Below are positions 6,928 through 12,780 of a DNA stretch of 12,780 bases, one piece after another. Origin of the DNA: Spirochaetia bacterium (GTDB lineage: Bacteria > Spirochaetota > Spirochaetia > JABMQR01); NCBI GenBank assembly GCA_016784705.1, contig JADHUD010000044.1, positions 1-12,780 of the forward strand. Direction: 5' to 3'. Within the stretch, counting starts at the first letter, position 1, and each line of letters starts with the position of its first letter. Made by a program: the position numbers and the translations under genes. A model generated the notes under the pieces. It did not search any database, was not told the DNA's origin, and saw only the letters and a list, made by a program, of their open reading frames with translations.

Positions 6928-9207
6928 ATGGATAAGAAAATTGAACAGTATTGGGATAAAATTAGAGATTTGGTTGATCAGAATCTCGATATAATTCTTA
7001 ACTATAGGCAGAGTGGGCATCCCGGCGGATCTCGGTCAAAAATTCCGGCTATGATTTCGTTGATGCTCGGCGGTGCTATGCGATGGGATATAAGGAATCC
7101 GGAGAAACAGTTTAATGATCGGTTTGTTCTCGGTGCCGGACATACTGTGCCCATGATCTACTCACTGCTGTCAGTGTTTAACGAAGCGTTAAGAGTAGCG
7201 TATGCTGCAGCAGGTGATGAACGGTATAATCCAGGACCAGATAATTCTGTTCTTTACTGGGAAGACCTGACAGGTTTTCGCAGAAGAGGGGGGCTTTCCG
7301 GGCATGCCGAGATGGAAGGAAAGACTCTTTTTCTCAAGTTCAATACAGGACCTTCCGGACATGGAACGGGTGCTGCCGCTGGGCAGGCGCTTGCCCTGCA
7401 GAGGGCTGGAGCAGGTGAGGTAAAAGTATTTATTATTGAGGGAGAGGGTGGACTTACCCCGGGAGCAACCCATGAGATCGCAAATTCGGCCTGGGGGCTG
7501 GCACTGGATAATCTCTATGTTCTTGTGGACTGGAATGATTACGGTATAGATGACCATAAGACCAGCCAGATAGTTCATGGATCTCCCAAAGATTGGTTCG
7601 AAAGCCATGGTTGGGAGGCATTCGATGCCGGATCAGGTGAGAACTGGGTTTCTTTATCACAAACATTCAATACAATGGTTACTTTGGAAAATCCATCTCA
7701 TGTTCCCCGGGCAGTTTGGTTTAGAACCCGCAAGGGCAGAGGGTACGGGAAGTATGACAATGCCTCACACGGAATACCGCACGGCATGAACAGTCCCGCT
7801 TTCTGGGAGACCAAGAAGGAGTTTATGGATCGCTACGGAGTCGAGTTTGTCAATTATGGCGGGGATGCTCCGGTTGAAGCAGATGCACTGCTGGAGGAGT
7901 TTCAGGCAAACCTGAAAGTCGTCGCCGATACACTGGCAGCGGACAAAGAGCTTGTTGCATATCTGGCCGACCGCCTGGTAGAACTAGGTGATATGGTTCC
8001 CGATGTGATAGAGGGAGTAACTGTCGGAAGCGGAATTTCACCCTTTGATGACCCGTTACTGTATGATTTCAGAAAATATCCGAGTAATCTCTATATGAAA
8101 CCGGGAAGCAAGGTTCCTAACCGGAAAGCCCTGCATGACTGGGGTTCCTGGGTTAATGCCTTTGGTCATAAGAACTATGATCGACCGCTTTTTATCGCCA
8201 GCTCAGCCGATCTTTCCGGTTCAACGAATATATCAGGCTTTGCCTCAGAATATGGAGATTTCCCCGGATACGGCTGGTATGAGCGCGTCGGCACGAAAGA
8301 GGGAGCTCTGCTTCCCCAGGGAATTACGGAGTTCGGAAATGCGGGGATCATGGTGGGCATGGCCTCGGTTAATCTTTCTAAGACTCCCAGAGAAAACTAT
8401 GACGGTTTCTGGGGAGCAACTTCTACCTACGGAAGTTTCTCATATCTTGTATACGGCATGCTGCGTCTCTACAGCCAGATGGATCAGGATTGTGATCTTA
8501 AACTGGGAAAAGTAATCTATGTCGCAGGTCATTCAGGACCGGAAACAGCCGATGACAGCCGTACGCATTTTGGTATATTTTCTCCGGGTGTGACCCAGCT
8601 CTTTCCAGAAGGTGCGATAATCAATCTCTATCCCTGGGAATACAATGAAGTACCTGTTTTGCTTGCTGCGGCACTCGCCCTTGATAAACCATCCATTATT
8701 GCGCTGCACCTTACACGGCCTGCCGTAGAGATTCCAGATAGGGAAACTTTAGGGATAGCTTCCCATTTTGAGGCAGCCAGAGGGGCCTATCTTATCAGAG
8801 ACTACCGGGAAGATCAGAAAAAAATGGGTACATTCTTCGTACAGGGAACAAGCGCCGTGGCAAATCTTGTTAAGGTTCTGCCGGAGTTGGATAGAGCGGG
8901 GTTGAACTGCAAGTTTATCTGTGTTACCAGTCCCGAGTTATTCTGTCTGCAGACTGAAGAGTACAAGAATAATCTGATCACCGATTATGATAAAGAGCAT
9001 TCCACCCTGATTACGACTTCGGGAAAGAAGCTCATGCCGGAATTTACCTATCAGAACAAAACTCTGAAGTATGCAGTATCGCCTGATTGGGATAATCGCT
9101 GGAGAACCGGCGGAACGCTGGATGAGGTGATAGAGGAAGCCCGACTAACTCCCGAAGCCATACTTGTTGGAATAAAACGTTTTGTTTCGCATGTAATTGG
9201 TACATAG
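6928..9207 (+). CDS. Atypical transketolase family protein (ThDP-dependent)
   Basis: A 759-residue single-chain transketolase-like enzyme, about 100 residues longer than TktA. It should move a two-carbon ketol unit between sugars using thiamine diphosphate. H31 lies in SGHPGG. The diphosphate/Mg motif reads E-G172-E173-G174 ... N203 (usual form GDG ... N), so the metal Asp appears replaced by Glu. R399 in NRKA and the SADL segment match transketolase substrate residues. E468 in TEFGN is the Glu that activates ThDP. H535 and H547 keep the 12-residue spacing of the two active-site histidines of THDS...GPTH, but the residues between differ greatly. ATG 6928 is chosen over GTG 6922 because the GTG lies in the ribosome site GAGGTG (6919-6924). 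The alcohol dehydrogenase gene follows after 39 nt. Ordinary pentose-phosphate transketolase is possible but the divergence and neighbours suggest a special substrate. Confidence 0.88.
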   Translation: MDKKIEQYWDKIRDLVDQNLDIILNYRQSGHPGGSRSKIPAMISLMLGGAMRWDIRNPEKQFNDRFVLGAGHTVPMIYSLLSVFNEALRVAYAAAGDERYNPGPDNSVLYWEDLTGFRRRGGLSGHAEMEGKTLFLKFNTGPSGHGTGAAAGQALALQRAGAGEVKVFIIEGEGGLTPGATHEIANSAWGLALDNLYVLVDWNDYGIDDHKTSQIVHGSPKDWFESHGWEAFDAGSGENWVSLSQTFNTMVTLENPSHVPRAVWFRTRKGRGYGKYDNASHGIPHGMNSPAFWETKKEFMDRYGVEFVNYGGDAPVEADALLEEFQANLKVVADTLAADKELVAYLADRLVELGDMVPDVIEGVTVGSGISPFDDPLLYDFRKYPSNLYMKPGSKVPNRKALHDWGSWVNAFGHKNYDRPLFIASSADLSGSTNISGFASEYGDFPGYGWYERVGTKEGALLPQGITEFGNAGIMVGMASVNLSKTPRENYDGFWGATSTYGSFSYLVYGMLRLYSQMDQDCDLKLGKVIYVAGHSGPETADDSRTHFGIFSPGVTQLFPEGAIINLYPWEYNEVPVLLAAALALDKPSIIALHLTRPAVEIPDRETLGIASHFEAARGAYLIRDYREDQKKMGTFFVQGTSAVANLVKVLPELDRAGLNCKFICVTSPELFCLQTEEYKNNLITDYDKEHSTLITTSGKKLMPEFTYQNKTLKYAVSPDWDNRWRTGGTLDEVIEEARLTPEAILVGIKRFVSHVIGT

Positions 9208-9246
9208 AGCAGCGGAACACCATATATATACCTGTGGAGGCAGAAA

Positions 9247-10515
9247 ATGGATTATATAAAAAAGGCAGAAAACCTTCTCAAAGATTTCAAGAAGGATACC
9301 TACACCTATGGAAGGGGTGTGTTTGATTCAATTACCCGTATTGCTGCTGATTGTGGTGACAGTGCTGTGCTGGTCAGCGACTCTTTTCCCGGCAGCGACG
9401 TGTTTATTGCTAAAATCCTGAAACAACTCGAGATGGCAGGAGTAACCCTGCTGGCGACGGTTCCCGGACCGGGACCAAACGCTCCGCTGGAGGATCTCTC
9501 GAGAATTGCTGATGAATTAAAGAAATACCGACCGGATTTCGTTATCAGTTTTGGTGGAGGATCTACCATTGATGTGACGAAATCTGCAGATGTGCTGCGA
9601 ATTCTCGGCGGCGAAATTGAAGAATATTTTGGAACCGGAAACGTCACGAAGAAATGCAGCGAGCTGGGAAAGAAACTCTCTCCGCATTTGGCTATTCAGA
9701 CGGTAGCAAGTTCGGGTGCTCATCTCACCAAATATTCAAACATCACCAATGTTCAGACTGGACAGAAGAAGCTGGTCGTGGACGAAGCCGTCGTTCCCTC
9801 CCTTCCGCTGTTTGATTTTTCCGTTACCTACAATGCTCCGAAGAGTCTTACCATGGACGGAGCCCTTGACGGAATAGCACATTGTCTGGAAGTTCTATAC
9901 GGAGCTGTGAACTCTCCTGAATATGAAAAAATTAAGGAAGTTGCCGAGACTGGCATTTCTCTTGTGGTGGAGAATCTGGAAAAGGTTATCAACAATCCAA
10001 AGGACTACGATGCCCGGGATGCGCTATGTCTGGCAACCGATATCGGTGCATATGCCATAATGCTGGGAGGGACAAATGGCGGTCATCTTACCAGTTTCTC
10101 TTTGGTCGATGTTCTTAGTCACGGAAGAGCTTGTGCTATGATGAATCCCTACTATACCGTATTCTTTGCCCCGGCTATCGAAGATGCACTGAGAATGGTG
10201 GGTGGAATCTACAAGAATGCCGGTCTGACGGATGTGGATTATGATTCTCTCACTGGCAGGGAGCTGGGAGTTGCCGTAGCTGAGGCAATGCTTGTTCTGT
10301 CAGAACGTATAGGATTTCCAACAAGACTGAACCAGGTTGAGGGATTTACCGAAGAGCACATCAGCAAGGCTCTGACAGCAGCAAAAAATCCGCAGTTGAA
10401 GATGAAGCTGCAGAATATGCCTATACCTATCACAGCCGAACAGATTGATACTTACATGAAACCGATTCTGGAAGCAGCCAGGGATGGAGATCTCTCCAAA
10501 ATTAAGAATATGTAA
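9247..10515 (+). CDS. Iron-containing (group III) alcohol dehydrogenase
   Basis: A 422-residue NAD(P)-dependent oxidoreductase of the dehydroquinate-synthase-like fold, interconverting an alcohol and an aldehyde or ketone. The nucleotide motif G103-G-G-S-T-I-D109 is present. Likely metal ligands are D208 and H212 (ALDGIAH), H280 (NGGHLTSF) and H292 (LSHGRACAMMNP). The 280-to-292 spacing is two residues shorter than the 14 of FucO, so this is not a close FucO or AdhE relative. The start is well supported by GGAGG at 9236-9240, 6 nt before ATG. It lies 39 nt after the transketolase gene and probably shares its transcript, which ends at the palindrome just past its stop. It probably reduces or oxidises a sugar-derived aldehyde or polyol of the same pathway. 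Confidence 0.92.
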   Translation: MDYIKKAENLLKDFKKDTYTYGRGVFDSITRIAADCGDSAVLVSDSFPGSDVFIAKILKQLEMAGVTLLATVPGPGPNAPLEDLSRIADELKKYRPDFVISFGGGSTIDVTKSADVLRILGGEIEEYFGTGNVTKKCSELGKKLSPHLAIQTVASSGAHLTKYSNITNVQTGQKKLVVDEAVVPSLPLFDFSVTYNAPKSLTMDGALDGIAHCLEVLYGAVNSPEYEKIKEVAETGISLVVENLEKVINNPKDYDARDALCLATDIGAYAIMLGGTNGGHLTSFSLVDVLSHGRACAMMNPYYTVFFAPAIEDALRMVGGIYKNAGLTDVDYDSLTGRELGVAVAEAMLVLSERIGFPTRLNQVEGFTEEHISKALTAAKNPQLKMKLQNMPIPITAEQIDTYMKPILEAARDGDLSKIKNM

Positions 10516-10521
10516 GGGGTT

Positions 10522-10546
10522 GGAAAAGGGGTCAGACCCCTTTTCC
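10522..10546 (+). repeat. REP-like palindrome, copy 3 (perfect)
   Basis: A perfect 12-bp inverted repeat, arm GGAAAAGGGGTC, central A, then the reverse complement of the arm. It starts 6 nt after the alcohol dehydrogenase stop. As RNA it would form a GC-rich hairpin with A-rich and U-rich flanks inside the stem, so it can also serve as a bidirectional terminator. Confidence 0.92.
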
Positions 10547-10730
10547 TTGTTGATGTAAAAAATTTAGAAGATTTGTTTGGATATTGGTTTCAATTCCTTA
10601 TTGTATTCTAGTTTTATGAGTACAAAGAATTAGTGATTAGTAATGTGAGAAAACCACAGACTATGCCTGAACATGGATATGGTGTCTGACTCCGTAAGCA
10701 CTATTGAGTTTGATATACAAAATTTTACAG

Positions 10731-10759
10731 TTTTCAAATTAGTTGAATATTGTTATAAT
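10731..10759 (+). promoter_or_regulatory. Candidate promoter of the nucleotidyltransferase gene (extended -10)
   Basis: TGTTATAAT at 10751-10759 is an extended -10 (TGnTATAAT). TTTTCA at 10731-10736 is a partial -35 at 17-nt spacing. The start of transcription would fall at about 10766, which is the ATG itself, so the message may be leaderless. Confidence 0.5.
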
Positions 10760-10765
10760 AATCAT

Positions 10766-11056
10766 ATGAACAGAGAAATGGTTTTGGATAAATTGAAGCA
10801 TTATAAAGAAACTTCTGGAACAAAGTTTCAAATAAAAGAGATTGGGATTTTTGGATCTGTTGTTCGGGGTGAAAACACAAGTGAAAGTGATCTTGATGTT
10901 ATAATCTCTTTAGAAAAACCTGATATGTACGTTATGGTTCATATAAAAGAGGATCTTGAAAAAGAAATTGGTTGTGCAGTTGATTTAGTTAGACACAGAA
11001 CCCATATGAATAAATTCTTAAAAGAACAAATTGAAAAAGAGGCTGTCTTTGTATAA
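10766..11056 (+). CDS. mntA: MNT-type nucleotidyltransferase, antitoxin of a HEPN/MNT module
   Basis: A 96-residue minimal nucleotidyltransferase. In HEPN/MNT toxin-antitoxin pairs such proteins silence the HEPN ribonuclease HepT by attaching AMP to it. The motif GSVVRGENTSESDLDV fits the family GSxxRG...SDxDL, with both catalytic Asp residues, and a third acidic position lies in CAVDLVRH. The frame stays open upstream to an ATG at 10673, but the extra 31 residues are unlike the family and would span the -10 box. I therefore start at ATG 10766; ATG 10778 is also possible. The stop overlaps the beginning of the hepT remnant, as usual for these pairs. The gene looks intact although its toxin partner is broken. 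The AT-rich composition differs from the catabolic genes to the left and suggests horizontal acquisition. Confidence 0.85.
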   Translation: MNREMVLDKLKHYKETSGTKFQIKEIGIFGSVVRGENTSESDLDVIISLEKPDMYVMVHIKEDLEKEIGCAVDLVRHRTHMNKFLKEQIEKEAVFV

Positions 11057-11432
11057 TAAAGAGTTAGCTATTGAGATATTAAAACAGATTGATAATTCCT
11101 TATATACGATTATCAGACGATTTTAATGGATATCCAATGTTAGCGACTTTTATGATACAGAGGAAGGTTTAGAAAAGCTGGATTCAATTTGCATGCAACT
11201 TATGGCTCTTGGTGAATCTTTGAAAAATTTTGATAAAATATCTAGACAATCAGTTCTTTCTCAATACAGCCAGATAGATTGGAAGGGTGCTAAAGGAATG
11301 AGGGATATTATCACCCACCATTATTTTGATCTTGATGCAGAGGTTGTGTTCAATGTATGAAATGAAAAAATTGAATCAATGAAAACCTGTATTGAAATAA
11401 TAATAGCAGATATAACCAATAATAAGGTTTAA
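11049..11432 (+). pseudogene. hepT: hepT remnant (HEPN toxin, DUF86) with two in-frame stops
   Basis: Reading from TTG 11049, overlapping the mntA stop, gives YNKELAIEILKQ, then after a TAA at 11124-11126 EEGLEKLDSICMQLMALGES, DWKGAKGMRDIITHHYFDLD, then a TGA at 11358-11360 followed by NEKIESMKTCIEIIIADI and a final TAA at 11430. This is a full-length HepT/DUF86 ribonuclease in one frame, 128 codons, interrupted twice. The RNase motif R-x4-H (RDIITH) is intact. The TAA stands between F and W; the TGA stands where relatives commonly have Cys (DIC.NHI). No frame change is needed, so these are point nonsense mutations, presumably relieving toxicity. A shortened product could only start inside, for example at ATG 11191, and would lack the first helix. 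Confidence 0.85.
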
Positions 11433-11752
11433 ATCTATACAGTGTTGTAAGCATCCTCCCTTACATTAATAATTGATAATACCCCATGAGCCGAAACTAA
11501 CATCCGCCGATGTTGGGTTTATGAGTTTGCAAGCAAAATCCAAGAATGTAAATGCTTATTTTTGCAGTTTTTAATAATTTTCTTTGAGTATTATTAATGC
11601 GATTCTGAACGTGAGGTAAATCCCTGCGGGATTAACCATCGCAGTTTGAAAGCATGTATATTCAGTAAATGGGAATCTATTGATTTTTGGAAGAATATTT
11701 TGTTCTCAAGAGAATTCATCAAACTGCCGGACTTGTCTCGCATCCCACAAAG
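11433..11752. other. Non-coding AT-rich spacer with small inverted repeats
   Basis: I find no convincing gene here; the short open frames lack ribosome sites and run into the tRNA. Two structures are visible. At 11494-11520, AAAC-T-AACAT pairs with ATGTT-GG-GTTT around CCGCCG, flanked by the direct repeat ATGAG (11486-11490 and 11521-11525). At 11598-11643, TGCGAT/ATCGCA encloses AATCCC-TGC-GGGATT (11619-11633). They may be decayed mobile or structured RNA elements. Confidence 0.5.
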
Positions 11753-11753
11753 A

Positions 11754-11792
11754 AAAAATGGTTGATCACCTAAAAGGCAATCAACCATTTTT
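11754..11792 (-). terminator. Terminator of tRNA-Arg (bidirectional)
   Basis: AAAAATGGTTGAT (11754-11766) and ATCAACCATTTTT (11780-11792) form a perfect 13-bp stem around a 13-nt loop. On the - strand it begins at the discriminator base of the tRNA and ends in a T-run (A-run at 11753-11758 of the + strand), so it is an intrinsic terminator. By symmetry it can also stop + strand transcripts. Confidence 0.8.
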
Positions 11793-11865
11793 ACCCCGGA
11801 GACGATTCGAACGTCCGACCTGCTGCTTAGGAGGCAGCTGCTCTATCCTACTGAGCTACCGGAGC
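11792..11865 (-). tRNA. tRNA-Arg (anticodon CCU)
   Basis: The reverse complement folds as a complete cloverleaf of 74 nt including the discriminator A. The acceptor GCTCCGG pairs with CCGGGGT (two G.U pairs). The D stem is GCTC/GAGC, the anticodon stem GCTGC/GCAGC with loop CTCCTAA, and the T stem GGACG/CGTCT with loop TTCGAAT. The anticodon CCT (11829-11831 on the + strand) reads the Arg codon AGG. The 3' CCA is not encoded. The conserved TTCGAAT and GGTAGCTCAG-like segments make the call secure. Confidence 0.95.
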
Positions 11866-11875
11866 ACGCAAATTG

Positions 11876-11900
11876 TTATCCTGCGGATAAAAGATTATCC
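11876..11900 (-). promoter_or_regulatory. Overlapping palindromes upstream of the tRNA gene
   Basis: TTATCC-TGC-GGATAA-AAGA-TTATCC: the central GGATAA can pair with either flank. It lies 11-35 nt upstream of the tRNA 5' end, where its promoter -10 must be (GATAAT or GATAAC on the - strand). A role in tRNA promoter control is inferred only from position. Confidence 0.4.
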
Positions 11901-12000
11901 GTATGCGCCATAAGAGCCTAATAAAATTCACGTCCCATGTCAATCCTGCTGAACGGATTGAGAAATTCAAAATCGAATGAAGGCAGTAAGAAAACCGGTG
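11901..12000. other. Non-coding spacer with one small hairpin
   Basis: The only structure I see is CAATCC-TGCTGAAC-GGATTG at 11941-11960, a perfect 6-bp stem. There is no gene or clear terminator. Confidence 0.4.
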
Positions 12001-12005
12001 TTTTT

Positions 12006-12059
12006 GTTTACTATAATGAAATATTATAGTGGTAAGTTTACTATCATGAATATTTAGTG
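12006..12059 (+). promoter_or_regulatory. Candidate operator: two 30-nt-spaced direct repeats upstream of the binding-protein gene
   Basis: GTTTACTATAATGAA (from 12006) and GTTTACTATCATGAA (from 12036) differ at one base and are each followed by an AT run ending in TAGTG. They start exactly 30 nt apart, about three helical turns. The first copy also holds the palindrome CTATAAT-GAAAT-ATTATAG (12011-12029). They lie 40-95 nt upstream of the -35 box, a typical activator position. Confidence 0.5.
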
Positions 12060-12100
12060 TATATAAAGTGCATAAATATGATTATTTTTATGAGTTTTGA

Positions 12101-12128
12101 TTGAAAAATCATACTTTATTAGTATAAT
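12101..12128 (+). promoter_or_regulatory. Sigma-70 promoter of the binding-protein gene
   Basis: TTGAAA (12101-12106), a 16-nt spacer, then a perfect TATAAT (12123-12128). Transcription would start near 12135, leaving about 30 nt of leader before ATG 12165. Confidence 0.75.
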
Positions 12129-12164
12129 AGACAATAATTTCAAAACAAATAAAAGGAGAATTGG

Positions 12165-12780
12165 ATGAAAAAAACTGTATTAATAATTCTTGCAGTATTA
12201 CTAAGTTGTTCACTTCTTTTCGCTCAGGGAGCGGAAGAAGCAAAAACAATTAAAATCGGCGTAGCGGGAGCTCATAGTGGGGATCTTGCATCTTACGGAC
12301 TTCCTTCAGTAAACGCAGTGAAACTTGTTGTTGCAAATATAAATGCAGCAGGTGGAATTGATGGGAAAATGGTTGAAGTAGTGGTTGAGGATGATCAGTG
12401 CAAACCTGAAATTGCAACAAACACAGCAGCGAAACTTGTTGGTGAAAATGTAGTTGCAGTAGTTGGACATATCTGTTCAGGCGCTACAAAAGCTGCTCTG
12501 GATATTTACAATGAATCAAAAATTGTTGTAATTTCTCCTTCAGCAACCAGCCCCCCTCTGACAAAGAGTGGAGATTATCCTAACTTCCTGAGAACTATTG
12601 CTTCTGACGATGCTCAGGCAGTACTTCAGGTGGATTTTGCTCTTAATGAACTTGGATCAAAGAAAATTGCTGTGTTGCATGACAAAGGTGACTACGGTAA
12701 AGGTCTGGCAGAATTTGCTCAGGCTGCAATCGAAGGTTCCTCTGCGGAAGTTGTACTGTTCGAAGGTGTAACACCTGGAG
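12165..12780 (+). CDS. Branched-chain amino-acid ABC transporter substrate-binding protein, LivJ/LivK type (3' partial)
   Basis: The first 205 residues of a periplasmic binding protein that runs off the right edge. The signal peptide is MKK, a hydrophobic core, then LLFA|QGAEEA, which suits signal peptidase I. C15 in LLSC gives a weaker lipobox alternative. The mature part carries the Leu/Ile/Val-binding family wording: IGVAGAHSGDLASYG, NINAAGGIDGKMVEVVVEDDQ, VVGHICSGATKAALDIY and ISPSATSPPLTKSG, the latter two closely resembling the LivJ ligand loop. The protein would deliver amino acids (or a related small amide or acid) to a LivHMGF permease, probably encoded to the right. The start is certain: AGGAG at 12154-12158, 6 nt before ATG, behind a strong promoter with upstream direct repeats. 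Amino-acid specificity is inferred from family only. Confidence 0.93.
   Translation, partial: MKKTVLIILAVLLSCSLLFAQGAEEAKTIKIGVAGAHSGDLASYGLPSVNAVKLVVANINAAGGIDGKMVEVVVEDDQCKPEIATNTAAKLVGENVVAVVGHICSGATKAALDIYNESKIVVISPSATSPPLTKSGDYPNFLRTIASDDAQAVLQVDFALNELGSKKIAVLHDKGDYGKGLAEFAQAAIEGSSAEVVLFEGVTPG

Noticed and set aside
10673..10765. N-terminal extension of the nucleotidyltransferase from ATG 10673
   Set aside because: The extra residues do not resemble the MNT family and cover a good extended -10 box; ATG 10766 gives a normal family length.
11358..11360. Selenocysteine codon in hepT
   Set aside because: The position is Cys-like in relatives, but an upstream TAA also breaks the frame and no selenium gene or clear SECIS was seen; double nonsense decay is simpler.
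11594..11913. Open reading frames on both strands across the spacer and tRNA
   Set aside because: They run through the tRNA-Arg gene and its terminator, lack ribosome sites and look like no known protein.
1..12780. CRISPR array, prophage or complete insertion sequence
   Set aside because: No regularly spaced direct repeats, phage structural genes, or transposase were found; the palindromes are too few and too far apart.

Overview
The window looks like the chromosome of a free-living bacterium of moderate GC content, most probably a spirochaete of the Spirochaeta/Sediminispirochaeta kind. That is an inference from three things: the LivJ-type binding protein with an LFA|QGAEEA signal-peptide junction, the membrane protein ending in a CxxC/CxxC zinc-ribbon-like tail, and overall sequence style. 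No 16S or other decisive marker is present. All protein genes lie on the + strand; the one tRNA lies on the - strand.

Layout. 1-618: 3' end of a cysteine-containing protein with a V4R-like tail. 687-1499: polytopic membrane protein with a cytoplasmic zinc-ribbon-like tail. 1583-4246: SNF2-family ATPase with two SWIM zinc fingers. 4288-4986: C-terminal half of a TctA transporter permease whose 5' part is missing. 5004-6708: HpcH/HpaI aldolase and D-2-hydroxyacid dehydrogenase, tightly coupled. 6709-6927: leader with a hairpin, a perfect Shine-Dalgarno sequence before an 18-codon ORF, a palindrome and a duplicated -10 box. 6928-10515: atypical transketolase and iron-type alcohol dehydrogenase. 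10766-11432: MNT-type nucleotidyltransferase antitoxin followed by a HEPN (HepT) toxin gene broken by two stop codons. 11433-12164: AT-rich non-coding DNA holding tRNA-Arg(CCU), its terminator and several inverted or direct repeats. 12165-12780: start of a branched-chain amino-acid binding protein that runs off the right edge.

How the genes work together. The aldolase, 2-hydroxyacid dehydrogenase, transketolase and iron alcohol dehydrogenase look like a small catabolic cluster for a carbohydrate acid or polyol. It was once probably served by a TctABC-type carboxylate transporter, of which only the end of tctA survives. The aldolase would cleave a 2-oxo acid to pyruvate (or a relative) and an aldehyde, the dehydrogenases would interconvert oxo and hydroxy compounds, and the transketolase would move a two-carbon ketol unit. 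The substrate cannot be read from the sequence. Because the transketolase departs from the canonical GDG metal motif and is about 100 residues longer than usual, this cluster is the best candidate for undescribed biochemistry.

A second theme is genome remodelling. Three copies of a REP-like palindrome (arm GGAAAAGGGGTC) sit 3-6 nt after stop codons, all in the same orientation. One lies exactly where the tctA homology is cut off. The MNT/HEPN pair has kept its antitoxin and lost its toxin.
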